Positions 56,090 to 64,000 of a DNA stretch of 64,000 nucleotides are shown here, piece after piece. The notes beneath the pieces are model-generated. The model saw only the letters and a program-made list of their open reading frames with translations, ran no database searches and had not been told where the DNA came from. The stretch lies in the NCBI GenBank assembly GCA_047967505.1, contig CM106540.1. The stretch is one strand, 5' to 3'. How positions within the stretch are numbered: position 1 is the stretch's first letter; each line of letters starts with the position of its first letter. Position numbers and translations under genes: made by a program. Source of the DNA: Dipteris shenzhenensis (taxonomy: Eukaryota; Polypodiophyta; Polypodiopsida; Gleicheniales).

Positions 56090-59000
56090 TGCACGAAAAG
56101 CTCAAGAGCCAAAAAGAAAGGATTGAGGCTGATAGTGCCACTCAATCCGGTAGAAACCTCCGAGAGAAAGGGAGGACCTCTCCAAACTCGAAGAAATATA
56201 GTCCTTCTAGAAGAGGCTGCCCGTGAAGGGCCCTGCATGCTAGCCCATATGGCTATCAAAGTGTGAACCGTGTCGAACCAAATACTCATGAACACCTGTA
56301 ATGGGTGTATCTGGGTGCCATCAAAGGCCTCAGTACATCTGGCTCTCCAAATGTGCCAAGAGGAAATGCTAGCCAAAATCTCCCAAGAGGTGTCCACAGA
56401 AACATGAGAAGCTCTGAAGGGAGTAAGTGGTACATCCTGTAGAGAGCAAGGCTCTATCACCTGCCGGCGGACCGAGAGTGCCCAAGAAGAAGGCTCACCC
56501 TCATAAAACACCTGGGGCCCGGTAAGAGATAACCATGCGACCGAGCCCCAAGTCATGAAGAAAGGGGAAGTGTGAAAGATCCTGAGTATCCGAGCAACCC
56601 CTTTCCAAACAGTCCTCGCCTAACTGCAGTCCCAAAGGCAATGTCGCACTGACTCCTCTGCAGAATGGCATCGAGGACAAGTGGGATCAGCCCCAAATCG
56701 TGATCTCCACAGGTTCACTGCAATCCCTCCATGAATAGAAAGCCAAAAGAAAAGAGTGATCTTTCTATTTCTGAGGGATTTCCAGAGCCTCCTCCAGAAA
56801 TTTCTACGCAAGTCTTCGGTGATGAAGAAGCTTTCCCAATGGGGGGTTCTAGAGGGAATCCAACCCCTACTGTTCAGCTGAAACCTCCTAGCATTACCAA
56901 CCGTGAAACAAAAGAAGGGAATCCCCCTCTCTCGGTGCCCATGATCTATCCATTCCCACTCTCCTGGGTCCCACTGCAAGCACCCGATAGGTGCGCCTCC
57001 ATATAACCACAACCTCCAGGATCCCAAGGCCAAGAGCAGAGGGTCGGGGTCTAAGTACCACTGCAAGCCCCCTCCAAGGTCCACAAAACCAGCAATCCTG
57101 ACAGGCTGAAAGGCAACCTCAAGAAGAATGCCATCCTTGGATGTAGAAAGTAAACCTCCATCCCCAACATCAAAGACCAGTGCGTCTTCCCCGAGACCTC
57201 GGAGAGCGATCACCTGTAAAGGAACCGATGTCCTCGAAAAAGCCCCCATCCAAGTGGTGGAAGTAATAGGCAGCTCAACTGTCCATTCCACCGGGATGGC
57301 TGCATCTATCTGCTGAATCCTACGTGCTACCCCTCTGAGGTGACTCACGGACTGCAGTCTCTGATCCACAGGTAGCCTGATAAAAGATTTCCAAGTGCCT
57401 ACTGTGTAGGCGGGGCCTCTCTCCCATTTAGACCACTGCATGTAATGGGAAGTGCCCAGTGGTCTGGCATGCTCGTCAAGAATACTATCATTCCAAATGA
57501 TCGGCTGCCTATCAATCTCTTCGACGGTAGAAGGTGGAATCCTTCGAAGAGTGTTCCTGAAGCTCCCCCAAGCTTTCAGGATGGCAGTCATGAGAGGAGA
57601 GGCAGGAGACCTAAGAGGGGCTGATGTGAAAATCCATCGAGGGCTGTCCACCCAATCATCTCCCAAGGTTGGTGTGCAAGCCTGAATGCGTCCAAAAAAG
57701 AAATCCTTCCAAGGTTCCTGCCCAGGCATGAGTCCCCTCACCTCCACCTTACAAAGCAATGCCCTACACTGCAAGTCCGGGTCAATGACATTAAGGCCTC
57801 CTTCACATGTAGGGAGAATAATAGTCTCCCAAGCCACCCTTGCTGCAACATCTGCTGTGCCATCAAGTCCACCCCATAAAAAATTCCTGACTGGGCTAAT
57901 GAGCTGAGTTATGCAATCCCTAGACTGGCACCAGCAAGAACACACGAACCAGGAGGTGGCCAAGAGAACCTCGTTCACTACCACAACTCTAGATGCAAGG
58001 TCGAGTTTGGCAGAGCTCCAGAAAAGGAGCTTTTTCCTTATACTTTCTAATACTGGGGAAAACTGCTCTGCTGGAGAGATGTCCAATCCTACCGGGCATC
58101 CCAAATACCTGATAGGAACACCCCTCTGAATCCAGGAAAAACCAATGTCAACTCCCGAGCCAAGAGTGTCCTCATCACTGATCCAAAAGCCAAAGGATTT
58201 ATGCCAGTTAATGTGTGCCCCTGCAGCTGAGCAAAAAATATCCAAGGCTGTCCGGAAAGAATCAAGTGACTGCAAGGAGGCCTGAATAAAAATAGTAGTG
58301 TCATCAGCCAACTCACAGTCAAAAAGCTCCTGCTCCTATATCAAGGGCAGTTTCAGCCCAAAAAGCTCAGCCTGAGATCTAAGGAAGATACTCATAGCTT
58401 CTGCCACAAAAAGAAAGAGGAAGGGGGCTAAAGGACAAACTGATCTGGAAATCTGAAACCTGTCACCCCTTACCCCTCCAATCAAAACCTTGCTGTGGGC
58501 TGATCTGTAAAGGCAGGCCACCCCTCTCATCCAATCATCTGAAAATCCAAACCGTAGAAGAGTGCCCTCAAGAAAACCCCAATCTACTCTGTCATAGGCT
58601 TTCTCGAAGTCCAAGAGTAAAACTCCTAGCCTCTGTCCACTCTGCATAGCCCACTCTATGGCTTCCCAAAAGGAAAAGATATTATCAAAAATGCTCCTGC
58701 CATGCACAAAGCCTATCTGAGTATCATGGATGAGATCTGGAAGAAAGGGCTGTAGTCGGATGTTGATCGCCTTGGCAAGGATTTTGTAAAGAGTGCCCAA
58801 AAGAGTGATGGGTCTCCAATGGGATACAAATTCCTGTTGCCACCTTTCGGGATAAGGTGAATGAGTCCCTCGGTCAGTGACTCAGGCATCTCGCCCGAGT
58901 CCCAAATGCCCTGCAGGGCTGAAGTAATATGATCACCTATCATATCCCAAAAGGCTATTAAAAAAGAGGGAGTAAGACCATCGGAACCAGGGCACTTGCC

Positions 59001-60564
59001 CTTATGAAGGGCAGAAAGAGCAGTCTTGAATTCTGTGTTGGTAAAGCGTGCATCAAGTGAGCATAACATCTCTGGGGTGACCAACACAGGTAAACTCTGC
59101 CAAACTTCATCTCTAGCCACCTCTCTGGCCTGTGAGTTCGGATCTGCGGAAAGAAGGGAGGTATAAAAATCTGTCGCTAAATGCATGACGGTCTCCGGAT
59201 GGGACTGCGAAACGCCGTCAAAGTCAATAAGCTGCCTAACACTCTCTCTACTATGTCTGGGGCCAAGTGTAGAGAAAAAGTGTTTATTGACTCTCCCTCC
59301 CATCTGTATCCAAAAGGACTCCCGTGCATGGAAGGCATACTCTGCTCTCTGATCAAGCAAGGTCTGCAAGTGAGCCCTTGCCGCAGCAAGGCGCTCCTGT
59401 ATCCAAGCATCTGAAGGTCGTTTTTGCTCCTCCCTCTGAAGGACTGCCAACTGCCGACGGATACCGATCTCTCGCCTGAGTACCTCACCTCGCCGCGCGC
59501 ACTAGCAACTGAGTGATAGAACTCGCTGATACTATCAAGTGTTGTGGCCACATGTGAAGGACCGGCCACCCCCCCTGCATATGAGAAACCCAGATCTCCA
59601 ACACTGCCTCTATGAGAGTCTCATCCGTGTATAAGGCGCCTGGGATCCTGATACTGTGAGACCGTCCTCTCAGATGAGGCTCTGAAATGGACAAAATTAC
59701 CAGAAAATGGTCTGAAGTGGAAACACGGGGTGCATTGCAAACTGTCCCCCCTCTATCAAGAGCCCAGTCACCCACATAGAATCTGTCAATCCGAGCATGG
59801 ATAGGCATCTGCACCCTATGGTTCCACCATGAAAATAAAAGTGACTGAGACTGAACAAGAAATGCATCATCTGACCAAACATCTCTGCCACTGAACCTGA
59901 ACAAGAAGGCATCCCAAGCTGCTCTCTCAAGGAAGTGGATACCACCTTCTCTGCCCCCTTTCTTATCCGAAGGTGCCTCAACCATGTTGAAGTCACCTCC
60001 AATAATCCATGAATCTGCAATGTCAACCCACGAGAGCAACTCTTTCCAAAACAAAACACAGGCCCCTCTCTTGTTCGGAGCATAAAGGTTGAGGAAACCA
60101 ACCTTACGTCCGTCAATCAGAAGTAAAACCCACTGGGCCCTGGAGGGGGTTATGGGCAATGTCAGTCCACGAGAGCAACTCTTTCCAAAACAAAACACGG
60201 TCCCCTCTCTTGTTCGGAGCATAAAGGTTGAGGAAACCAAGCTTACGTCCGTCAATCAGAAGTAAAACCCACTGGGCCCTGGAGGGGGTTATGGTACCGT
60301 GTCCAATGACCAGAGGGAGAACAGAGTCTGAAACTGAAATGCATGTACCTCCTCTGGTTCCCAAGGCAAGAAGCCAAAAAGTCCGGCCCGAGAGCAGCTT
60401 ACCTGACTTGGAGCAATCTCTGATATCCAGTTTGTGTTTTGAAGGAAAAGAATGTCTAGGGAACCACCTGAAACACCTAGATGGAGCTGATTCCTGATCA
60501 GCTGTCTGCGACGGCGATGAGGGATGTCGCTCAATCCCTGTATATTCCAACTGGCTATCCTCAT
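56090..60564 (-). pseudogene. LINE-A9 ORF2 (EN, RT, zf-RVT)
   Basis: It starts MRIASWNIQGLSDIPHRRRR at 60564, the intact version of the EN start. WIIGGDFNMVEAPSDKKGG lies near 60000; a 139-bp duplication disrupts EN. RT: GKCPGSDGLTPSFLIAFWDM (near 59000), DFEKAYDRVDWGFLEGTLLR (near 58610), then MADDTTIFIQ (ADD catalytic block, near 58310). Frame 58311-56620 (563 codons) is open through the connection region to zf-RVT (FWLSIHGGIAVNLWRSRFGA, CPRCHSAEESVRHCLWDC), ending at a stop where copy A3 reads SQARTVWKG. The C-terminus follows in another frame. It has several other frameshifts. Confidence 0.88.
60017..60294. repeat. 139-bp tandem duplication in the LINE-A9 endonuclease
   Basis: The units 60017-60155 and 60156-60294 differ at about five positions. 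The duplicated part encodes WVLLLIDGRKVGFLNLYAPN and following residues. Confidence 0.92.
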
Positions 60565-61464
60565 CAGCGGGAGGAAGTCGGTTGGAATACCTTACCCGAC
60601 CTGGTGGCGGAAACAGAAGCCTCTACCGGAGCAGACCTCCTGCCATATACACGAGGTCCGAGGGGAGGAAAGTCCATAGGTGAGAAAGAGAAGGATCTCT
60701 CAACAGGGAAGCCGATAACTGGCTCTCCAAAAGTAGAGGGTACAAAATCATCATCTGGGAGGCTAGAGAGGTCCTCCAAAGCGGAAAAAGAGTTCCGCTG
60801 AGCCAGTCCTGGGGAGGGGGTACGAAGGATTCCTACCGAAGCAGAAAGAGAATGTAAAACCCCCTTCCCTCTGTCCAAAGAGGGAGGCACCTATACTGGA
60901 TCCTGATCAAAAAGTGATGCAGACAAGGTGCCAACAACCTGCGCTGTTGAGGAAGGTACAGCCTGATCCAAGGGTGGGGTCGAACAAGGCTCCTGAACAG
61001 TAGTCTCCTCCTGAGGCTCCAAGCGGGTAGCCTCCGAAGAGGTGGAGGAGTGAACTAGAGTAGAGGGCCTAGCCGCGACCGGAGCCCACCATGGGCCAGA
61101 GGTGGCGCGGGGTGCCGAAGGGACTTGAGTAGCCCTAGGAGAGGGGGGAGCCCGTGTCTGAGGCCGTGTCTGTGGAGCGGTATGTCCTGCTCTAGCTCTC
61201 TGTCGTAAGCTAGTACGAGCTGGTTGCTTTGTGGACCTCTTTTTCTTCTTTGGGCAATCTCGCGCGAAGTGCCCCGAGGATCTGCAAATCCTGCACTGGT
61301 CCTGCCAACCTGCAACCTCAAATCTCTGGCGGAAGAAAGACCCATCGGGTCGCTGTAGGATGATGTGGTCATCTGAAATATTGGGGTCCTGGACAATGAC
61401 CCTAACCCTAGGAACCCCGTCCATCCGGACCGCCTTAGCAGCCGAAGAGGGCTCGCCAACCCAT
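60564..61464 (-). pseudogene. LINE-A9 ORF1 with the DUF4283-like part deleted
   Basis: After the ATG (61462-61464) about 470 bp present in copy A3 are missing, so GEPSSAAKAVRMDGVPRVRV follows almost directly. The CCHC knuckle CRICRSSGHFARDC (near 61300) and the basic KKKKRSTK stretch are kept. TAG at 60891-60893 replaces the CAG found in copy A3. The deletion shifts the frame relative to the ATG; the knuckle frame is instead open upstream through the whole pyrimidine leader to 62165, giving 424 codons of mostly Pro/Ser/Leu low complexity. The stop TGA at 60564-60566 shares a base with the ORF2 ATG. Confidence 0.82.
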
Positions 61465-61544
61465 TCGTCAATCGAGGTGTGTTGGCCGATTAAAACACAA
61501 AAAATAAAAACTCCGTCCACTTTCCTGAATCCCAAGAGACCCCT

Positions 61545-62160
61545 ATAGGAGAATAGGGGTAATCCAGAAGAAGGAGAGGGTGATGAAGAAGGGAGGAGGG
61601 AAGAGGAGGGGAAGATAGGGGAGAGGAGGAGTGGAGGAGAGGGGGAGAAGAGGAGTAGAGGAGAGGGGAAGGAGAGGGGAGGAGAAGCAGCAGCACGCTG
61701 CAGCGGGGGGAAAGCAGCAGCAGGAGCGGGGGGGAGCAGCAGGATGCAGCGGGGGGAGAGCAGCAGCGGGTGCGGCGGGGGAGCAGCAGGCTGCAGCGCA
61801 GGGCAGCAGCGGGCGCGCGGGGGGGGGGGGCGGGGAGGAGGCTGCAGCGCAGGGGGGGAGGCTGCAGCGCGGGGGAAGGGGCAGTGCGGGGGAGAGGGCA
61901 GGTAGGAGGGGCAGCGAGGAGGGAAGGGAGGGGGCAAGCAGCAGGGAGCGGGGAGAGAGGAGCAGCAGCAGGAGGGAAGGGAGGGGGCAGTGAGGAGGGG
62001 AGCAGGAGGAGCAGCAGGAGGGAAGGGAGGGGGCAGTGAGGAGGGGAGAGCAGGAGGAGCAGCAGGGAGCGGGGGAGCAGCAGTGAGCAGGGAGAGCAGC
62101 AGGGAGTAAGGAGAGCAGTGAGAAGGGGAGCAGGAGGAGCGGGGAGCAGCAGCAGTTAAC
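61545..62160 (-). repeat. Pyrimidine-rich leader minisatellite of LINE-A9
   Basis: The plus strand is a nearly pure purine/GC run (GGAGGGAAGGGAGGGGGCAG, GAGCAGCAG units). It is the reverse complement of the LINE-A3 leader type and sits at the same place relative to ORF1. Many G runs on the plus strand make G-quadruplex formation possible. Confidence 0.85.
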
Positions 62161-62183
62161 ACCAAGTGCGATTTTTAGCCCTA

Positions 62184-62826
62184 CGCAATGAGGATTTGGA
62201 TGGGAGCCCTCAGGATTTTGTCCCGCCTGCAGAGCCTTTAGAAGGACTACACCTAGGGGATGGTGCCCTGGTTGACTGAGGGAGGTCACGCATTCCAGAT
62301 TGATCAGGACTCCCCAACTTACCGGATGCAGGGTTAGAGTGTTCAGAGCATAGAGCTCCACGAGGCGGTTCCTCCTGATAGCACAGATCATAGCGTGGAA
62401 CATTTGGGTTGCTCGCTGTAGTCTGGTGATGGGGAGCATCTGCTTCCACCCTCGGCAGCCTTGGTCGCTATCTAGAAGGACATCATTTACACCTTGCGCT
62501 CAACCTAGGAGCGTGGGACGCCGGGCTCTAGGGCGACTGTTGCGAGGCGCGCATGTTTCTGCAGGGCTTGGCCTACATGAGTTTTCTACACATTCACTCC
62601 GTGAGGGATTCGTTGGTTGTATAGTCCCTCTACTTGGTTGTTAGCCTCTGTACCAGAGATTCCCTACGAAGTGAGCTCGGTTTCTCTAGAATAGGCTGGT
62701 TTCTTCTTTCAACCTTTATCCGGTTTTTTCCATTCTCAACACCTTCGAGGCTGCTGTTTTGTATGAGGTTTTTTCACGCATTAATAGAAGGTTCCTTTCT
62801 TTTCCCTCAAAAAAAAAAAAAAAAAG
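62184..62826 (+). pseudogene. Second LINE-E copy, right part with poly(A)
   Basis: It continues RIWMGALRILSRLQSL from the left part; a SVEHLGCSL*SGDGEHLLPP region equals the WVAHCSLVMGG segment of the first copy. It ends GCATTAATAGAAGGTTCC and poly(A) at 62808-62825. The same 3' end layout is seen near 54440. Confidence 0.75.
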
Positions 62827-63446
62827 TTTGAAATACATTGCAAACAACATACAAGAATCCAAGCATGCAAAAGGTATTAATTATCAAAAGGCAGCCTAGC
62901 AAGGTTAGAACAAGAGGAGATCAAAATGCCAAAGTCAAAGATATAGCTGATCAAGCATGGCAAGAACATGCATGGTGTTGGGGTAAAGGCACATTGCCTA
63001 CCCTTAATTAAAGAATTAAAGATAGGACACCTATGACTGTCTTAAGACAGTCATAGGGTAAACCTAATCCTAATAAAACTTAAGTGAGTTTGTGGTGTGG
63101 CTCACTATCACTTCACACCCGCACTATTGTGTCTCTCTCACTCTCACTCTCTTGCTCACTTTCTCTCCTCTCTTCCCCCTCTCACATGGAACTCCTCACC
63201 TTAATTCCCCATGCACTTCATCATTTGGGCACGCATCCTACTTCACCACTTTACTCTTTTCAATTTTAACAAAAATTAATCGCAACCCCACTTTTGTTTT
63301 GGTCTTACACCACCTTCCTACAAACTACCTTAAGCCCTTGCATGTTACAAAATGTTCAAATATTTCCTCTTCCTAGTGTGTCAATTCATCCGTTTATCAA
63401 TAACAAAGATGTTTTTACAAACGAGTATCAAATCTACCTATAATAC
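62827..63446. other. Intron sequence downstream of the 63.5-kb exon
   Basis: No gene. It contains a perfect palindrome at 63030-63057 and a CT-rich stretch (63128-63185). Confidence 0.4.
63030..63057. repeat. Perfect 28-bp palindrome
   Basis: The half-site cctatgactgtctt is followed directly by its reverse complement, with no spacer. Confidence 0.93.
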
Positions 63447-63524
63447 CTGCCGAGCCCTAGTTTGTGGTGGCAAGGATCCATAGACAACTGAGCACCTATG
63501 AGGCCCTAGGTTCTCTATTTGAGC
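63447..63524 (-). CDS. SUV3: SUV3-like helicase, internal exon (helicase C domain, before motif V)
   Basis: This 78-bp exon encodes 26 residues beginning AQIENLGPHRCSVVYGS and ending LPPQTRARQ, phase 0 at both ends. The acceptor reads tatgcag and the donor CAG|gtatta. In SUV3 proteins this segment (typically VVYGxLPPETR) lies just before the FDVLVASDAIGMGLNL block, which is exactly what the next exon, 19.5 kb away, supplies. It is the most 5' exon visible. I searched the remaining 476 bp above it for the preceding FSRREI-type segment and did not find it. Confidence 0.87.
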
Positions 63525-64000
63525 CTGCATACACAAATAAGGAGCCAATGATGGATTAAAAGAAAGCACAATCGATATAAAGCAAACAAACTTCAACATA
63601 ATACATATAAAAGAGAGATTTCTATTGCAAAATACCTCCCCAAAATAATATGAGAAATTCATTAGAGTACAAGGAGGGGCTAAACAAATAAGCATCCTTG
63701 TAAACTACATAGAAACCTAAATCCCTTCTCTTGGAAACACAACGCCTTGATCACAAAGGCAAAAGATAACATGATGTTTCCACTCTTGCCAAACATGAAA
63801 ACACACATGAGCTCTTTAAGAAAACCTACAAATAACATTATCAAATTATGGGTTCACAAATCCTCAAAATCCATCTAGTCAATCATCCACGATGCAAGGA
63901 CATTGAAAAATTTTGCTTTACTTTTGAGCAGCAATTGATCTTAGAGATCTACCTGAAGAAGCATTTACTAGATAGACATGCATTAATAAAAGAGCCACTC
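63525..64000. other. Intron sequence upstream of the 63.5-kb exon
   Basis: AT-rich, with no retroelement or exon signal that I could support. Confidence 0.4.

Larger units (their letters stand above)
56009..62183 (-). mobile_element. LINE-A copy A9, near full length, inserted in LINE-E
   Basis: The minus-strand element runs from about 62183 (5') to a poly(A) tail read as poly(T) at 56009-56022. It has a pyrimidine-rich leader (62160-61545), a deleted ORF1 and ORF2 from 60564. The flanks cgcaattaggattt (55994-56007) and cgcaatgaggattt (62184-62197) form a 14-bp duplication with one mismatch, and the LINE-E reading frame continues across it. It is the closest relative of copy A3 in the window, in opposite orientation 33 kb away. 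Confidence 0.9.
9477..63524 (-). other. SUV3: SUV3-like RNA helicase gene, internal part, with three giant introns
   Basis: Four exons on the minus strand join into about 110 codons without a stop and match the SUV3 (SUPV3L1) family in order: VVYGSLPP, motif V (SDAIGMGLNL), motif VI (QIAGRAGR) and the region beginning EAGLFPSSDLL. Family knowledge: SUV3 is an ATP-dependent DExH RNA helicase, mainly mitochondrial, acting in RNA surveillance and decay. Intron phases are 0, 1 and 0, and each junction restores the expected codon. The introns span 63446-43948 (19,499 bp), 43778-31491 (12,288 bp) and 31377-9562 (21,816 bp), and each is filled with retroelements. The N-terminal helicase half lies beyond 64000 and the C-terminal part before position 1. 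Intact coding in all exons suggests a working gene; a pseudogene with damage outside the window cannot be excluded. Confidence 0.88.

Noticed and set aside
63438-63695. 85-codon minus ORF as a small membrane-like protein
   Set aside because: Only its last 26 codons before a donor site are real, as an exon of the helicase gene; the hydrophobic first part is intron.

Overview
The window looks like nuclear DNA of a vascular plant with a large, repeat-rich genome. The evidence is spliceosomal exons of a plant-type gene, plant L1-type LINEs (DUF4283/CCHC ORF1, zf-RVT C-terminus), and Copia elements with a TGGTATCAGAGC (initiator Met tRNA) primer-binding site. Introns of 12 to 22 kb packed with retroelements suggest a gymnosperm or fern rather than a compact angiosperm, but the sequence alone does not settle the species.

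The one host gene I can support runs on the minus strand across almost the whole window. Four short exons (63447-63524, 43779-43947, 31378-31490, 9477-9561) encode a continuous stretch of a SUV3-family RNA helicase: the end of the helicase C-terminal domain with motifs V and VI, and the start of the SUV3 C-terminal region. Reading frame, intron phases and splice sites agree across all three junctions. The introns are about 19.5, 12.3 and 21.8 kb; both gene ends lie outside the window. Everything else is therefore intronic.

The introns hold several retroelement families, all decayed. LINE-A is a plant L1 with a pyrimidine-rich leader, CCHC ORF1, endonuclease-RT-zf-RVT ORF2 and a poly(A) tail; its best copies are 16389-22863 (+) and 56009-62183 (-). 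LINE-B has a C-rich leader, coiled-coil ORF1, an ORF2 ending in a zinc knuckle and PCNA-box-like motifs, and a folded 3' end followed by (TTTC)n rather than poly(A); its best copy is 10431-15926. Fragments of related or distinct LINEs are labelled C, D, E and F. LINE-E is interrupted twice by LINE-A insertions with target-site duplications. A Copia element (24028-29489) has lost the integrase core start and carries stops and a frameshift; other pieces are two Copia gag/pol fragments, one Copia LTR with its primer site, and a Ty3/Gypsy integrase relic with a 110-bp inverted repeat.

Layout: 0.3-9.3 kb Copia gag, LINE-A inverted pair, LINE-B, LINE-C; 9.5 kb exon; 10.4-15.9 kb LINE-B; 16.4-22.9 kb LINE-A; 23.4-29.5 kb LINE-B fusion plus Copia; 30-31 kb LINE-B; 31.4 kb exon; 31.7-34.2 kb Gypsy and LINE-A; 36.4-43.5 kb LTR and LINE fragments; 43.8 kb exon; 44.9-49 kb LINE-B/D; 49-54.5 kb LINE-E with a LINE-A insert; 54.7-62.8 kb Copia, LINE-B, and LINE-E with a LINE-A insert; 63.5 kb exon. 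No rRNA, tRNA or CRISPR was seen.
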